Notes: a model not told the origin generated them from the sequence alone. A stretch of 64,000 nt of DNA from Strigamia acuminata (GCA_949358305.1 OX442314.1:11587060-11651059); one strand, 5' to 3'; positions 39,612 to 49,630 are shown, numbered from the stretch's first letter. A program made the numbers and translations.

Positions 39612-39900
39612 AGCTGCATTCAAAAATTAAAATAACAATTTTATACTCTTTCCACACTCAAGAAACACCTCCCAAAGCTTGGCTCCCATTGGCCACCAAT
39701 CAACTGCTGTACTAATCGTCAGCACTGCAGTTGATTGGTGGCCAATGGGAGCCAAGCTTTGGGAGGTGTTTCTTGAGTGTGGAAAGAGTATAGTTTAAGT
39801 GTTTTTTTTTCGTTTTAACATGGGTTTAAACAGGAAATGATGTAATTTTTGGTTTAAAATTGAAGTAAAACACAAAATATTTTAGTTTTTGAATGCAGCT
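39612..39900 (+). mobile_element. CTGCATTC MITE carrying a nested hairpin element
   Basis: Termini AGCTGCATTCAAAAA / TTTTTGAATGCAGCT with 3-bp duplication ACT (39609-39611 and 39901-39903). The R sequence without it reads continuously (CTAATTTCACTCATTTTTAA, about 30101), which confirms the boundaries. The element is about 140 bp once the 147-bp nested hairpin and its TA duplication are discounted. Confidence 0.85.
39644..39790 (+). mobile_element. 147-bp perfect-hairpin MITE
   Basis: Two exactly complementary 64-bp arms (39644-39707 and 39727-39790, ends TACTCTTTCC / GGAAAGAGTA) around a 19-bp loop. It is flanked by a TA duplication (39642-39643 and 39791-39792). The host MITE elsewhere reads straight through TTTTAGTTTAAG. 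The TA target and near-complete palindrome suit a Tc1/mariner-type non-autonomous element. Perfect arms imply recent origin. Confidence 0.85.
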
Positions 39901-40219
39901 ACTGATTTTTAACCTAAGTTTACTTGATTGCTAATTTAACACAGATGCCATCTGGCAATTATGCTATCAGCTATAAAAATTAATTAATTAATTAATTGCC
40001 TAATTAATTAAGCTAATACCATATAAATAAACATCCATAAATACATTTTTATTTTCTCTTACCAAACCCAACCCACTTTGCATTGTGTCAACTTCCTATT
40101 GGTGATTGATCAAGAAATATTCAAAAAAGTTTGTAAGCTTACAACGTATGCGTTTACACATTAGTCATTCAAAAATTGAATTTCGCAAAAATACCGTCGA
40201 TTCATTCCAGTTTTCTAAC

Positions 40220-40813
40220 ATGTTGCTGTACATTTTCGCAGCTATTGCTATTGCGTCCTCAATAACTACAGCAAAGGTAAACTAAATGTGTTTTTCAACT
40301 TTGAAACTGTAAAAACTAAAATACCTACACATAATATACTTTTATTTTAGAAGTGCTTCGATGAAGATAAGTTGATTGAAAAGGTTGAGTTTCATTACTT
40401 ACCAGAATAATTAAATTATTGTTTAAAAAAAATTATTTTAAGAGTGAACCGGTCCGTACGAAATGCCAAGCTTTCGCTAATAGTTTGAAGGATGAGAAGG
40501 ATTTTGTAAGCAAATTTTATATAAGACTTATTTCTTATTGCGTTATATTAACAAGTAAGTGTTTATTTAATTGTTTCAGGATTGTGACTTTGCTCATTTC
40601 ATCTTTCAAGTTTGTCATAATAGAGCATTGGGCATAGTATGGTGTAGTCAAGTTTTCAGTAATTGATGTGTTTATGTCTTATGGTTTCATTCCATTTTTA
40701 TGCAGAATAATAAATACGAGATAATTGATCATGCAAAATTCGTAAATTTATTAGAATCCCTTTCCACCAATGCCGTGAGTATTAGATTAGATACGCTCAA
40801 AGTTTCCGTTTGA
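40220..40813 (+). CDS. Predicted small secreted cysteine-containing protein (105 aa)
   Basis: A five-exon model that I built from splice consensus: 40220-40276, 40351-40383, 40443-40505, 40580-40636, 40706-40813. All junctions are phase 0 with GT...AG introns of about 60-75 bp, and the joined frame is open to a TGA. Exon 1 encodes a hydrophobic leader, MLLYIFAAIAIASSITTA, typical of a signal peptide. The mature part is charged and probably helical, with four cysteines at 21, 38, 53 and 63. If the GTGAGT at 40775 is used as a donor, the last exon would end earlier and more exons would follow. I do not recognise the family. The spacing recalls small extracellular helical proteins in general, but no function should be inferred. 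A frame-broken, deleted copy lies at 30919-31067. Five consistent phases in so short a span make chance unlikely. Confidence 0.6.
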
Positions 40814-41362
40814 GGTCCATTCAATAACTTTTTGTTTAAATTTTCGTCTCAAACGAATCTTTAGACGAAAAGTTTTGTTTCTGAATGCAATCGTTTATTT
40901 GGTAAATAAACGATTGCTTCACTGCAATTCCAGATCAAGTTCCAGGTCATCTTCACACTGCAAGTCGCATACGTTTATTTTTTTCTAGTCCTAATAATTA
41001 CTGAAGTGGTGTTTAATATTGTTGTTTACTCATAACAATTTAACAACTGCTGCAAAATTGTACTTACAGTATAGATCGCCGATCGTCGCAATCGATCTAA
41101 CAAAAATCCAAGATGGCAGCCAAAATGTGTGATTTGAACATGAAAACTCGTTACACGGAAATTTAAACGACCTTAATCGATCTATTTAGCCATATTTAGC
41201 ACATGGTACATAAAAATTCCTTTTCTTTCATTTAACTAACGAATTGTGGTTGTGGCCGCCTTATCTAAACATAATTTAGCATTTACTCGCATTTTGAGGG
41301 GTGGATGCTTCGCCTGACTGTGTTTATGACATTTAAAAGTCAGATTCGTCGATCGAACTATC

Positions 41363-43319
41363 TAGTTTTACACACGGGAGAGATCGCCGCCACCAATCAC
41401 AGCTCACCTCCCATTCAGCCAATCCCGGAGCTCCGTCTATTTTCACCACCAGACCGCGCGAAATTCAATTTCGCCATTTTAATTTCCGAAAAGCGTGCCG
41501 TACTGTTTGAAATCGACGATACAAGGTAAAATATATTATATTTTCGATTTTTTTTCATAATTTTTCACTTTTTTTTATGTTTTTTATGTTTTTGATGTTT
41601 TGAGTGAAATTGAAGGGATTTTTATTGGTTTTTGGTTAAATTTTGGTGGTGAAATGAGCAAAAATTGATCAAATTTTGATCGTTTTGGTGAATTTTTGCG
41701 ATGTATTCGCAGATAATTGATAAAATGACGGAAAAAATGCAGAAAAAGATTTAAATTTGGTTATTGATTTGTAATAACCAAAAATATTTACATTTGTAGT
41801 TGAGAAAAAGACTTAAACCCCGTTAAAAAAAATATAAAACAATCAAATTTTGATGAATTTTTAACATTATCGATTAAAAAATCCAAAAAAGAAATCGAAT
41901 TTGATGAATTTTTAAAATATTTCTATTGATCATTGATAAAACAACTCCAAAAATGCACAGAAAAAGAAATATAAAAAATCGTTGAATTTTGATAAAAACA
42001 TTGACTTATTCCAAAAACCAATTTTTGAAACAAAATACTAATAGATTTTAGAGTAAAAAATTCGATTTTTCAAAGGAAATGTACGAATTTTAAAAAGAAA
42101 CAAAATACCAATAGATTTTAGAGTGAAAAATTCGATTTTTCAAGTGAAATGTTCGAATTTTAAAAAGAAATACAATACCAATAGATTTTTGAGTGAAAAA
42201 TTCGATTTTTCAAGGAAAATGTACGACTTTTTAAGAGAAATGTACCAATTTTCAAGGAAAATGTACGAATCTTTAAGAGAAATGTACCAATTTTCAAGGA
42301 AAATGTACGAAATTTCAAGGAAACTGTATGAATTTTGAATGGAAATTTTTTTTTATGAAATGTTTGATTATTTGATGCTTTATTCGATTTAATTCATGAT
42401 ATTTACCATTTTTTGATTACATTTTTTAAGTTTTCATAATATTTTCGACTTTTTGAAAGGAAATATTTGATTGCAATTCAAATTTCTTGAAATTTGTGAA
42501 TGTTCGAACGGATGCAAAGGCAGCTCGACACAATTTCAATTAAAATTTCTTGGATTTCAATTAAAATTTCTTGAATTTCAATTAAAATTTGTTTAAACTG
42601 AATTCAATTTGTTGAAACACAACACCCATCTGACAAATTTGTTGAAAACCAGTAGTGTTTTGAATTTCAAAGTTTCCAGGTATTTAATTAAAATCTTTAC
42701 ACTTATCTTAACAAATCGCAACAGATTGCCCGACACAATAGTGGCGGTTTTTCTTCAACTTTTGTTGCAAAATTAAGTAATGGCAACAACATGAGTTAGT
42801 TACTTCTACCCGTCGCTTTGCAACTAACTTTTAGATTTTTTTGAAAGGAGATATTTTTTTTTTAGTTTTGACAAATGGCTTTATCAAATAACTTCGAATT
42901 CATGGGTGATAGTTTTATGGTTCGTTTGTACAAACATATGACTGGAAAAACACTTGGTATGTATGGTTTATTAAAATTAATTTTGAAGATAACAAATTAT
43001 TTGTTTACGAAAAAATTCTCTTGCTAAATCTGGAAATAATATAGCACAGACTCTGGAGTTAGCCAAACATACTAACTTAAATGGTAAAAACTTGATATTA
43101 TTAATTGGAGCAAATGATACAAAAAATGTAAGTAAAAGCTGAAGTTTACTACTTTTAGATTGGTGTTTAATATATTCTTAATGTTTAATGCAGGGCACGA
43201 CTGTGGATAAATTAAAAGAAAAAATAATTCCTCTTCTGTATGAGCTAGGGTCAAAGTGCAGTAATGTAATAGTTCTCACTTTGCCACCATTAGCTTGCTT
43301 AGGGAATAATAGATTCCTA
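41363..43319 (+). repeat. Left inverted arm of the long-TIR transposon
   Basis: 1957 bp, the reverse complement of 57873 down to 56162 joined to 45052 down to 44878. It includes the 5' part of the SGNH gene through most of exon 3. The length difference from the right arm (about 70 bp) is explained by one extra copy of a tandem unit near 42010-42180. Confidence 0.93.
42005..42340 (+). repeat. Tandem repeats inside the transposon arm
   Basis: First come three units of about 70 bp containing AATAGATTTTAGAGTGAAAA. They are followed by 21-bp-scale alternating units (AAGGAAAATGTACGA / AAGAGAAATGTACCAATTTT). Because 21 is divisible by 3 they stay open and would encode alternating RKMYESL/REMYQFS-like heptads. 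The mirrored block is at 56968-57230. I read it as a subterminal repeat array of the kind transposases bind, not as a gene. Confidence 0.8.
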
Positions 43320-43731
43320 AGCACAGTAATCAATTACAATAAATGGCTTGTTTCACTGGATGGTACTTCTAATGGTGAGTAAAATATTTTTGGATCAAAT
43401 TAAGCATTACAAATATTATTTCTCTTAAACTTATATTCAATTTTAATGGTGTCTATTATTAATTTTCAATAGGTGTGATATCAGTGCTTGATATAACTTC
43501 GGTATTTTTGGGAGGACATCGGAGTATAAATTTCAAAGCTTACAAAAGGTAATTGCATAATTAAAAATATATATATAACAACATGCAGGCTTAATTTTAT
43601 GTCAAATTGTTTTATTTAGAAAATATAATACAGGGAAAACCGATTTGGTACATTGGAGCCCGTGGGCAATGGATAAAATTTTACCCTTACTACGAGATGC
43701 CATTGATAAAAAAATAAAATTGAATAATTAA
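42875..43731 (+). CDS. SGNH/GDSL-type hydrolase in transposon (5 exons, about 177 aa)
   Basis: Predicted esterase/acylhydrolase-fold protein. Exons: 42875-42956; exon 2 ending at 43127; 43194-43374; 43473-43548; 43620-43731 (TAA, overlapping an AATAAA at 43730). Family landmarks: block I GDS (S13), block III GAND (N51) and block V DLVHW (D149, H152), which together make the SGNH catalytic set. Exon 2 has two readings. Starting at 43045 keeps the frame (88-bp intron) but omits the block II glycine. Starting at 42989 includes an in-phase-looking AKSGNNIA block II, but needs one more A in the A-run 43010-43015 and implies a 32-bp intron. So the gene is either intact with a short exon 2 or carries a one-base frameshift. 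Exons 1-3 also lie in the opposite arm. The substrate is unknown. Confidence 0.7.
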
Positions 43732-43735
43732 TAAA

Positions 43736-44396
43736 CTTGTCTCACATTTATTAAACAAATTACAAAATTATGTCAAATGTTTATAGAAGAAGTCCTTTAT
43801 TCTTTGTTTTTGTGTTTCTCTTTACTTTCTAATATTTTACTTTTGTTGCTTGGACTTTCATAAGAAGTGAATAGGTATCATTTTCATGTGTAATATTGTC
43901 TGTTATACATGTCTTAACAGTATTAATTCCAGATTTTAATTAAATACTAGAAATCACTTCATACAAGTTTTTTATCACAAGATTAATCATTTATCCTAAC
44001 ACTTCTCATGTCATGCAAGCCACATCAAAAATAAATTAATACATAATAGAAATATAATAGAAATATCCAAACCAAAAATTCACAAGAACAGTCAATGCAA
44101 CAAGTTGTACAAGACTTATAATTTCCCTGCTTCACTGTATGTCACAGGCAATAAACAGACAGAAATCATAAGTCTGGTAGTAAAAGTCTTACAATTAATA
44201 CCCAAACCAAAAATTCACAAAAACACTACAATGCAATAAGTTGTACAAGACTTATAATTTCCCTGCTTCACTGTATCTCACAGGCAATAAACAGACAGAA
44301 ATCATAACTCTAGACACCAAAAAATCAACTGCTTAACCATTTCCATACAATTCAAACTACGCATTCCCTAGCATACAATATCTGAAGTTTAAAACA
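43736..44396. other. Transposon centre, intergenic, with a direct duplication
   Basis: No coding sequence seen. Two similar copies of about 105-125 bp lie at about 44068-44191 and 44205-44310, sharing AACCAAAAATTCACAA, GTTGTACAAGACTTATAATT and CACAGGCAATAAACAGACAG. They separate the convergent SGNH and Ulp1/PHD genes. Confidence 0.8.
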
Positions 44397-44877
44397 TTAT
44401 CCAGGACACACAAAATCAAACGATTTAGCATCTGCATCAGTTAATCCTACACAGTTAGTGTGATACCACTGATCACAGGAATCACACTGAACCCAATTAT
44501 TCCAGTTTTTATCTTCTTTGTGACATTTGCCACAAATACCAATTGCATTAACGTCTTTTATTAAGGAACATAAGCCCACTAGAAATTTGTAAATTATTTT
44601 TCTGAAATCATTGGGATTTACTGTGTCAGTTAAAGACTTGTTTTTAATTAACTGATAAACATACCAACAAATATAAACACCACAACTACTATTGTCAGTC
44701 TGTAATGAGTGAGTTGGTACATCCCATCCCCAATCTTTTGTTTCAATTTTAAATTTTTGCTTAATTAAATGCATAATATGTTCAAAATTGTTTATTTCAG
44801 CCGAAGCTGGACCTTTTCCTAAGGGATCAAGATAAATTACTTTCCCATGTTCAATGTCGGCTATATATAATGTCCAA
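44397..44877 (-). pseudogene. Ulp1-type cysteine protease (C48) plus PHD finger, 5'-truncated
   Basis: The minus-strand frame runs from the inner edge of the right arm. It encodes the C-terminal part of a SUMO/ubiquitin-like protease: WTLYIADIEHGKVIYLDP (catalytic Asp), then LQTDNSSCGVYICWY with the oxyanion Gln and nucleophile Cys. A PHD-type zinc finger follows: CGKC, WVQCDSCDQWYHTNC and FVC. In this family a His precedes the Trp of the first motif. Here the codon is Tyr and coincides with the junction to the inverted arm, so the His and everything upstream were lost. The last PHD cysteine is also missing, because the frame stops at FVCPG. The only ATG is at 44774. I expect no protease activity from this copy. 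Ulp1 domains are frequent cargo of eukaryotic DNA transposons. Confidence 0.8.
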
Positions 44878-45052
44878 TAGGAATCTATTATTCCCTAAGC
44901 AAGCTAATGGTGGCAAAGTGAGAACTATTACATTACTGCACTTTGACCCTAGCTCATACAGAAGAGGAATTATTTTTTCTTTTAATTTATCCACAGTCGT
45001 GCCCTGCATTAAACATTAAGAATATATTAAACACCAATCTAAAAGTAGTAAA

Positions 45053-46354
45053 TATGGAGATCCTGTGGGAGCGCCGGGGCGAATAACTCTTTCGTCTGGA
45101 TTTACTGGGTGATCTGTGTTGATCAATTCTTCTTCTTCTTCCTCTTCCTCCGTCTGATCCTCGTTTTCCCCCGAGATTACCTCTTCGTTTTCGGCTTCTG
45201 GAGCAATGCCGGGAAGTGGTATCAAATGAAATCGGTTCCGTCGGATCGTTCTCTTATCGGTTTCGACGATGTATGATCGGGGTGATGTATCGAGTTGTTT
45301 TACACGTCCTTCGCGTCGTAGATCGGTGATCCAAACAGTTTCGCCGATTTTTAGTGGATGTAGTTCTCGTACGCCGTGGTGTCTGTCGTAATTCGTTTTC
45401 TGTGTCTTCCGTCTGTTTTCTTCCTTCTGACATAACGTTGATTCGTTGGGTGTTTTCGGATTTAATTTCGAGCTGATGATAGGAACTGACAAATTTCGAA
45501 TAGCTCTTCCGTTCAGTAGTTCGGCTGGTGAAAATCCGTTTGTGAGAGGAGTTGCGCGGTAAAGCTGCAGTGCGCGATAGCCGTCGTCCGCTTTTTTTAA
45601 GCTTCGTTTTATGATTTTCACCGCTGCTTCGACGAATCCGTTACTTTGAGGAAATCCGGGGCTACTCGTGACGTGAGTAAACTGCCATTCTTTGGCGAAC
45701 TTCCGAAATTCTGAATTTAATAATGGTCCAAAATGCGTTCCGTTATCGCTGTAGACGACTTCGGGCGATCCCTGTTCCGAAAATAAAAATTTTAAATGCG
45801 TTATAGTTGTTTTCTCGTGGAGGCTTGTCATCGGGAAAATAAATGGAAATCGCGAGAAGTAATCGGTAACGAGGAGATACCATTTGTTCTCAAGTTTAAA
45901 TAAATCCATCGCAATCTTTTGCCATGGTTGTTTTGGAAATTCGGATGGCATCAACAGCTCGTGTCGATTAGTCGTTTCTTTGATGCACTCGGGACAGGTT
46001 TTAATTAATTTTTCGAGCTGTGTCGACAAACCTGGCCACCAAACCGATTGTTTTGCTAAGGCTCTGCATTTAGTTATTCCGAGATGGGCGCCGTGAATTT
46101 TTGCCAACATTTCTTTCTGGAGAGCCGCCGGAATTACGATACGAGATGCTTTGAGCAGAATTCCCTCATCGACAGTGAGATCCGTTCGATGTTGCCAATA
46201 GTCTTTAACAAGTGAGGGAACTTCGTTCTTCGGCGGCCAATAATGCTGTGAAAATCTGATGAGATGTCTGCAAATTTCGTCTTCTTGCTGTGTTTTCACG
46301 ATTTGTTGTAGACGTCCGTCCGTGGCTGGAAGTGATTTGGTCACCAAATGTACG
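45053..46354 (-). pseudogene. Gypsy Pol, integrase part
   Basis: Continuation of Pol beyond the MITE. It contains the HHCC zinc segment (HGAHLGITKC then CPECIKE), the catalytic core with MDLFKLENKWYLLVTDYFSR, VYSDNGTHFG and SPGFPQSNGFVEAA (D, D, E), and a C-terminal beta-barrel-like segment with VWITDLRREG and SPRSYIVET (GPY/F-like). No internal stop. The element's own stop codon and 3' LTR are not present; the frame continues about a dozen codons into the host transposon before stopping. It cannot be translated with the rest because of the upstream MITE. Confidence 0.9.
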
Positions 46355-46356
46355 TA

Positions 46357-46526
46357 CCGTACTGCCTCGATTAAACGCCGGGGCGTTTATTACTTTTTCC
46401 GACCCGACCCCCTCCCGGGCGTGTCAGTTTTTGGCGGCGTTTAGTGCACTACACGCCGCCTAGCCCCCGGCGTTTAATCGAGGCTCGGCGTTGAGATACG
46501 CCCGGCGTTTAATCGAGGCAGTACGG
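46357..46526 (+). mobile_element. 170-bp MITE inside gypsy pol
   Basis: 26-bp perfect terminal inverted repeats starting CCGTACTGCCTCGATTAAAC, flanked by TA (46355-46356 and 46527-46528). GC-rich, with two copies of CCGGCGTTTAATCGAGGC near its right end (about 46467 and 46502). Counting bases, removing 172 bp (element plus one TA) returns the two flanking pol pieces to one reading frame, whereas other candidate boundaries do not. That supports TA as the true duplication, as in Tc1/mariner-type elements. Confidence 0.9.
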
Positions 46527-46528
46527 TA

Positions 46529-48306
46529 CGTGACTATTTCTTGATCCAGATCGTAATCGCTCCCCGTTCTTTCGATTGGCCGGCGAGAGAGAGCGTCGGC
46601 GAGCCCCAAATCTTTTCCCGCGATGTGAACCACCGTATAGGCGTGACGCTGGAGTCGTAAACGCATTCTCTGGAGTTTCGGGGTTAATTCATCGAGTGGT
46701 TTGGTCATGAAGATCGGAACTAGCGGCTTGTGATCGGTTTCTAATCGGATCGGGATGCCTGTAATGAAATCTTGAAAACGGTCGCATGCCCAGGTAAGCG
46801 CGTATCCCTCTTTGTCGATCTGTGCCCAATTTGTTTGAGCCGATGTAAAAGTCTTCGCTGCGTATGCAATAGGTCGAAACTCGCCGCTATCTTGTTTTTG
46901 CTTCAAAACGGCTCCAACGCCGTAACTTGATGCGTCGGAGGAAATTACGGTTTCTCGTTTCGGGTCGAACCAAGCGAGGACGGGTTTTGCTGATAATGCG
47001 AGTTTCAGTTTTTCGAACGCTTCGTTTTGTATCGGGCTCCACAAGTATTCGTTTTTCTCTCGTAGTAAATCGTTTAGTGGGTGTGCTAACGTAGCTAGAT
47101 GTGGAATGAACCGCCCCAAGTAATTGATCGTACCGAGAAAACTACGAAGTTCCGATTTGTTTTGTGGCGCCGGCATTTTAGCTATCGCCTCAATTCGATC
47201 GTCGTCGATGTGTACCCCTTCAGAATCGATAATATGGCCCAAAAACTTGATGCTTGTCACGCCGAAAACGCACTTTTCCTTGTTCATAGTTACGTTTTTT
47301 TCAAATAAACGTTTCAAAACGGCCCGTAATCGTTCGTCGTGCTCCTCGATCGTGTCTCCGTAAATCAAAATATCGTCGACGTTACACTGGACGCCAATTA
47401 ATCCTTCTAGAATTTCCGTCATTCGTTTCTGAAATACTTCCGGAGCCGCAACAATGCCGAATGGTAAACGAGTGTATTTAAAACGTCCGAATGGTGTGAT
47501 GAATGTGGTAAGGAGTTGGGATTCTTCGTCCAATTCGCATTGCCAAAATCCGTGGTTAGCGTCCAATTTCGAAAAATACTTTGCTTTCCCGAGGCGCCCA
47601 AATAGATTTTCCGTGTTTGGCATCGGAAAAATTTCACGTTTGATGTACACGTTGAGTGGAACGTAATCAACGCACATTCGGATGGTCCCGTCGGGTTTCG
47701 GAACTGTGACGAGACCGGAACACCAATCGGTTGGCTCGTCCACTGGCACGATAACGCCCAAAAGCAGCATTTTGTCCAAGTTTTTCTTGATTTCGTTTAG
47801 TTTCGGAATTGGGGCCCGGCGCGGTGTGGTTAGGGCATGCGGAACTGCTCCGTCTCGTAATCGTATCTTGTATGGGATTTTGACACGCCCAAGACCCTGA
47901 AAAAGCTCTGGATACTCGATCTCTGGTCGTACCGAAGTGTGAGTCGTTTCCGTCGTTTTTACGCTCAACACGCGTTTCACAATCCCCAAATCCTCACATG
48001 TGTCGCCGTCCAATAATGATCGACCGAGATCTTTGACTACGAATATCTGCGTAAGTTTTTTCTTTCCATGATACGAAATGTCGTCCCAAAAACTGCCCAT
48101 GGTATCCAAAACGTTTTGATTTGCGCCTTTTAATCGTCTCTCGGGCTTCCGTAATCTAATTTCTGAAAAATAATTGTTGAATGTTTCAAGCGAAATGCAA
48201 GTGACGTCTGCTCCAGTGTCGGCTCGGAATGATAGCCGCACGTTCCGTATTTCGGCCGAAATGCTCCACCGTGTTGTCTTCTGTACGGGAAATTCGGTCA
48301 CAACGT
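46529..48306 (-). pseudogene. Gypsy Pol, protease-RT-RNase H part
   Basis: Minus-strand open frame with an aspartic protease (RADTGAD, about 48212-48220) and a reverse transcriptase with the usual blocks (MCVDYVPLN; FSKLDANHGFWQ; RLPFGI). The active site is CNVDDILIYG (VDD at 47372-47380), with Asn where Tyr or Phe is usual before VDD. An RNase H follows, with SDASSYGVG, E and TDHKPL. It ends at the MITE. At its upstream edge the frame meets the Copia-2 target duplication in the same phase as gag, so gag and pol were one frame before the insertion. There are no stops or frameshifts apart from the two insertions. Confidence 0.9.
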
Positions 48307-48777
48307 TGTTGTTTATCAATGCCAAACAGTCCTCCGTACTTGTTTTGCACATTTCTTAATGTATTACTGCATTATGCAGCCTAGTGTATTTATTAGGATT
48401 TATTTCATTATTTAACATTGGGCATAATGCTGCCTCTATACTGTTTACTTTTGTATTACTTATTATTAACACCAGATGGTGTGCATGTATGTTTTTCACA
48501 ATCACAATGGCCGCTTGCATGCCAGCAAGCACTCATGTATTTTCTCCATCTAAATGGACCACATTATGTAAGCATTTTCGTTTTTATTAAACATTTAGTT
48601 TATTTTTACATTGTGTTTGTCACTCATGAGCACTTTAGAGTGCAGTGACTTTATTTTCCACCATTTTCAAGCGCTGGAGGTGCGCGCACGTCATTGCGCT
48701 CATATTAGCCGTGTTTCGGCATTTAAACTCGCTTCCACACACAGTATTTTATACTGTGAGCGCACTCCTCTGCTACA
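48307..48777 (+). repeat. Copia-2 5' LTR
   Basis: 471 bp, TGTTGTTTATC...CTGCTACA, identical to 54645-55115 on inspection. Short frames inside it recur identically in the other LTR and are not genes. Confidence 0.97.
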
Positions 48778-48779
48778 AG

Positions 48780-48795
48780 TGGTAGCAGAGGATGG
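48780..48795 (+). promoter_or_regulatory. Copia-2 primer-binding site
   Basis: TGGTAGCAGAGGATGG, an exact match to the complement of the eukaryotic initiator tRNA-Met 3' end including CCA, two bases after the LTR. Confidence 0.92.
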
Positions 48796-49630
48796 TTGCT
48801 ATCCTTGCAGCACGCCGAAACCGCTAATTTTTATCGCCATTTTCGCGAAATTCGCGAATTTGCGATAAATTTTCTATTTGCAGATTGCGCCGATTTCCGC
48901 GACGATTTTCGTCTCTAGAACGTTCGAGACGACACGCCGACGTTCTCACGTAGTCTGCACGACCAGCTCTACGATTTTTCATTTAATTTCGTCCGGATTT
49001 CTGCGGGTTTCGCAATTTTCGAGACGAATTTCAATTTATTTCCAGATTTTCGCCATTTTCCAACGAGAATCAACGTTGGAAACCCGCTTTACACAGCGTG
49101 AACGACGATTTGGACTAATTCCCGACTTAGTACACCGTGTACGGTCGTTGTATCGACGATTTTTCGACGATTTTCGCATTTTAAATGCGCAACTACGCCA
49201 TTTTCATCTCTAGATTGGCGCAACGTCTCATCATACTAATTAAAAATTGCTTTTCAGTAGTCGTAATTAGCTTGTTAGTATTTAAGATAGTATTAAGTTT
49301 TTGTGGGTCCCTTAGAATAGTTTGTGCCCTCCGGTTCAGTCGAACCACCGCACAAACTCATTCCTAGCCAGTGCTTACCGCGGCCAGCAGGTACTCCCGC
49401 GCCTCCAGGTAGGCGAACGGACCCCTGTGTGTTGGCTGGCTAGGGTTATCTGACCACTTCAGAAGTGGTTGCCCAATTCGATTGATATCCGCTTTGACAG
49501 TGCTTCGAATAGTGCGCCGTATTTGTGTTGTGCAACGCGATATTGTGCTCCGAGACCGTCAAGTTCATCAATTGTACCATTTTCCGTCCTGTGTGCTTCG
49601 CTTCGGATTGTTTCGTAGCTCCACGTCATT
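48796..49630 (+). other. Copia-2 long untranslated leader
   Basis: About 835 bp between the primer site and the gag ATG. It has no recognisable protein and several CGACGATTTTCG-like inverted pieces, and would be expected to hold packaging or dimerisation signals. Its length is unusual beside the 45-bp leader of Copia-1. Confidence 0.7.

Larger units (their letters stand above)
38464..41362 (+). repeat. Segment R, copy 2 (left part)
   Basis: Matches R copy 1 but is rearranged. 38464-39596 repeats the first 860 bp or so of R, enlarged by a 272-bp MITE. From 39597 the alignment jumps back to the region around 30098 and then skips to 30642, so part of R is present twice in tandem. 40369-41277 is absent from copy 1 and holds gene exons. 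The right end is cut at 41362 by the Mutator-like insertion, and R resumes at 57874. Near-identity between the copies implies recent duplication. Confidence 0.85.

Noticed and set aside
42123-42338. 71-aa frame with SRKMY/REMYQF repeats
   Set aside because: It is the translation of a tandem repeat whose unit is a multiple of three. It occurs in both transposon arms as subterminal sequence, without a credible start or neighbours.
46352-46531. 4-bp ACGT as the target duplication of the gypsy MITE
   Set aside because: ACGT also flanks the insertion, but removing it with that spacing (176 bp) leaves pol out of frame, whereas TA (172 bp) restores the frame.
48384-48868. Frames repeated at 54722-55212
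   Set aside because: They lie in the Copia-2 LTRs and adjacent sequence and are repeated only because the LTRs are identical.
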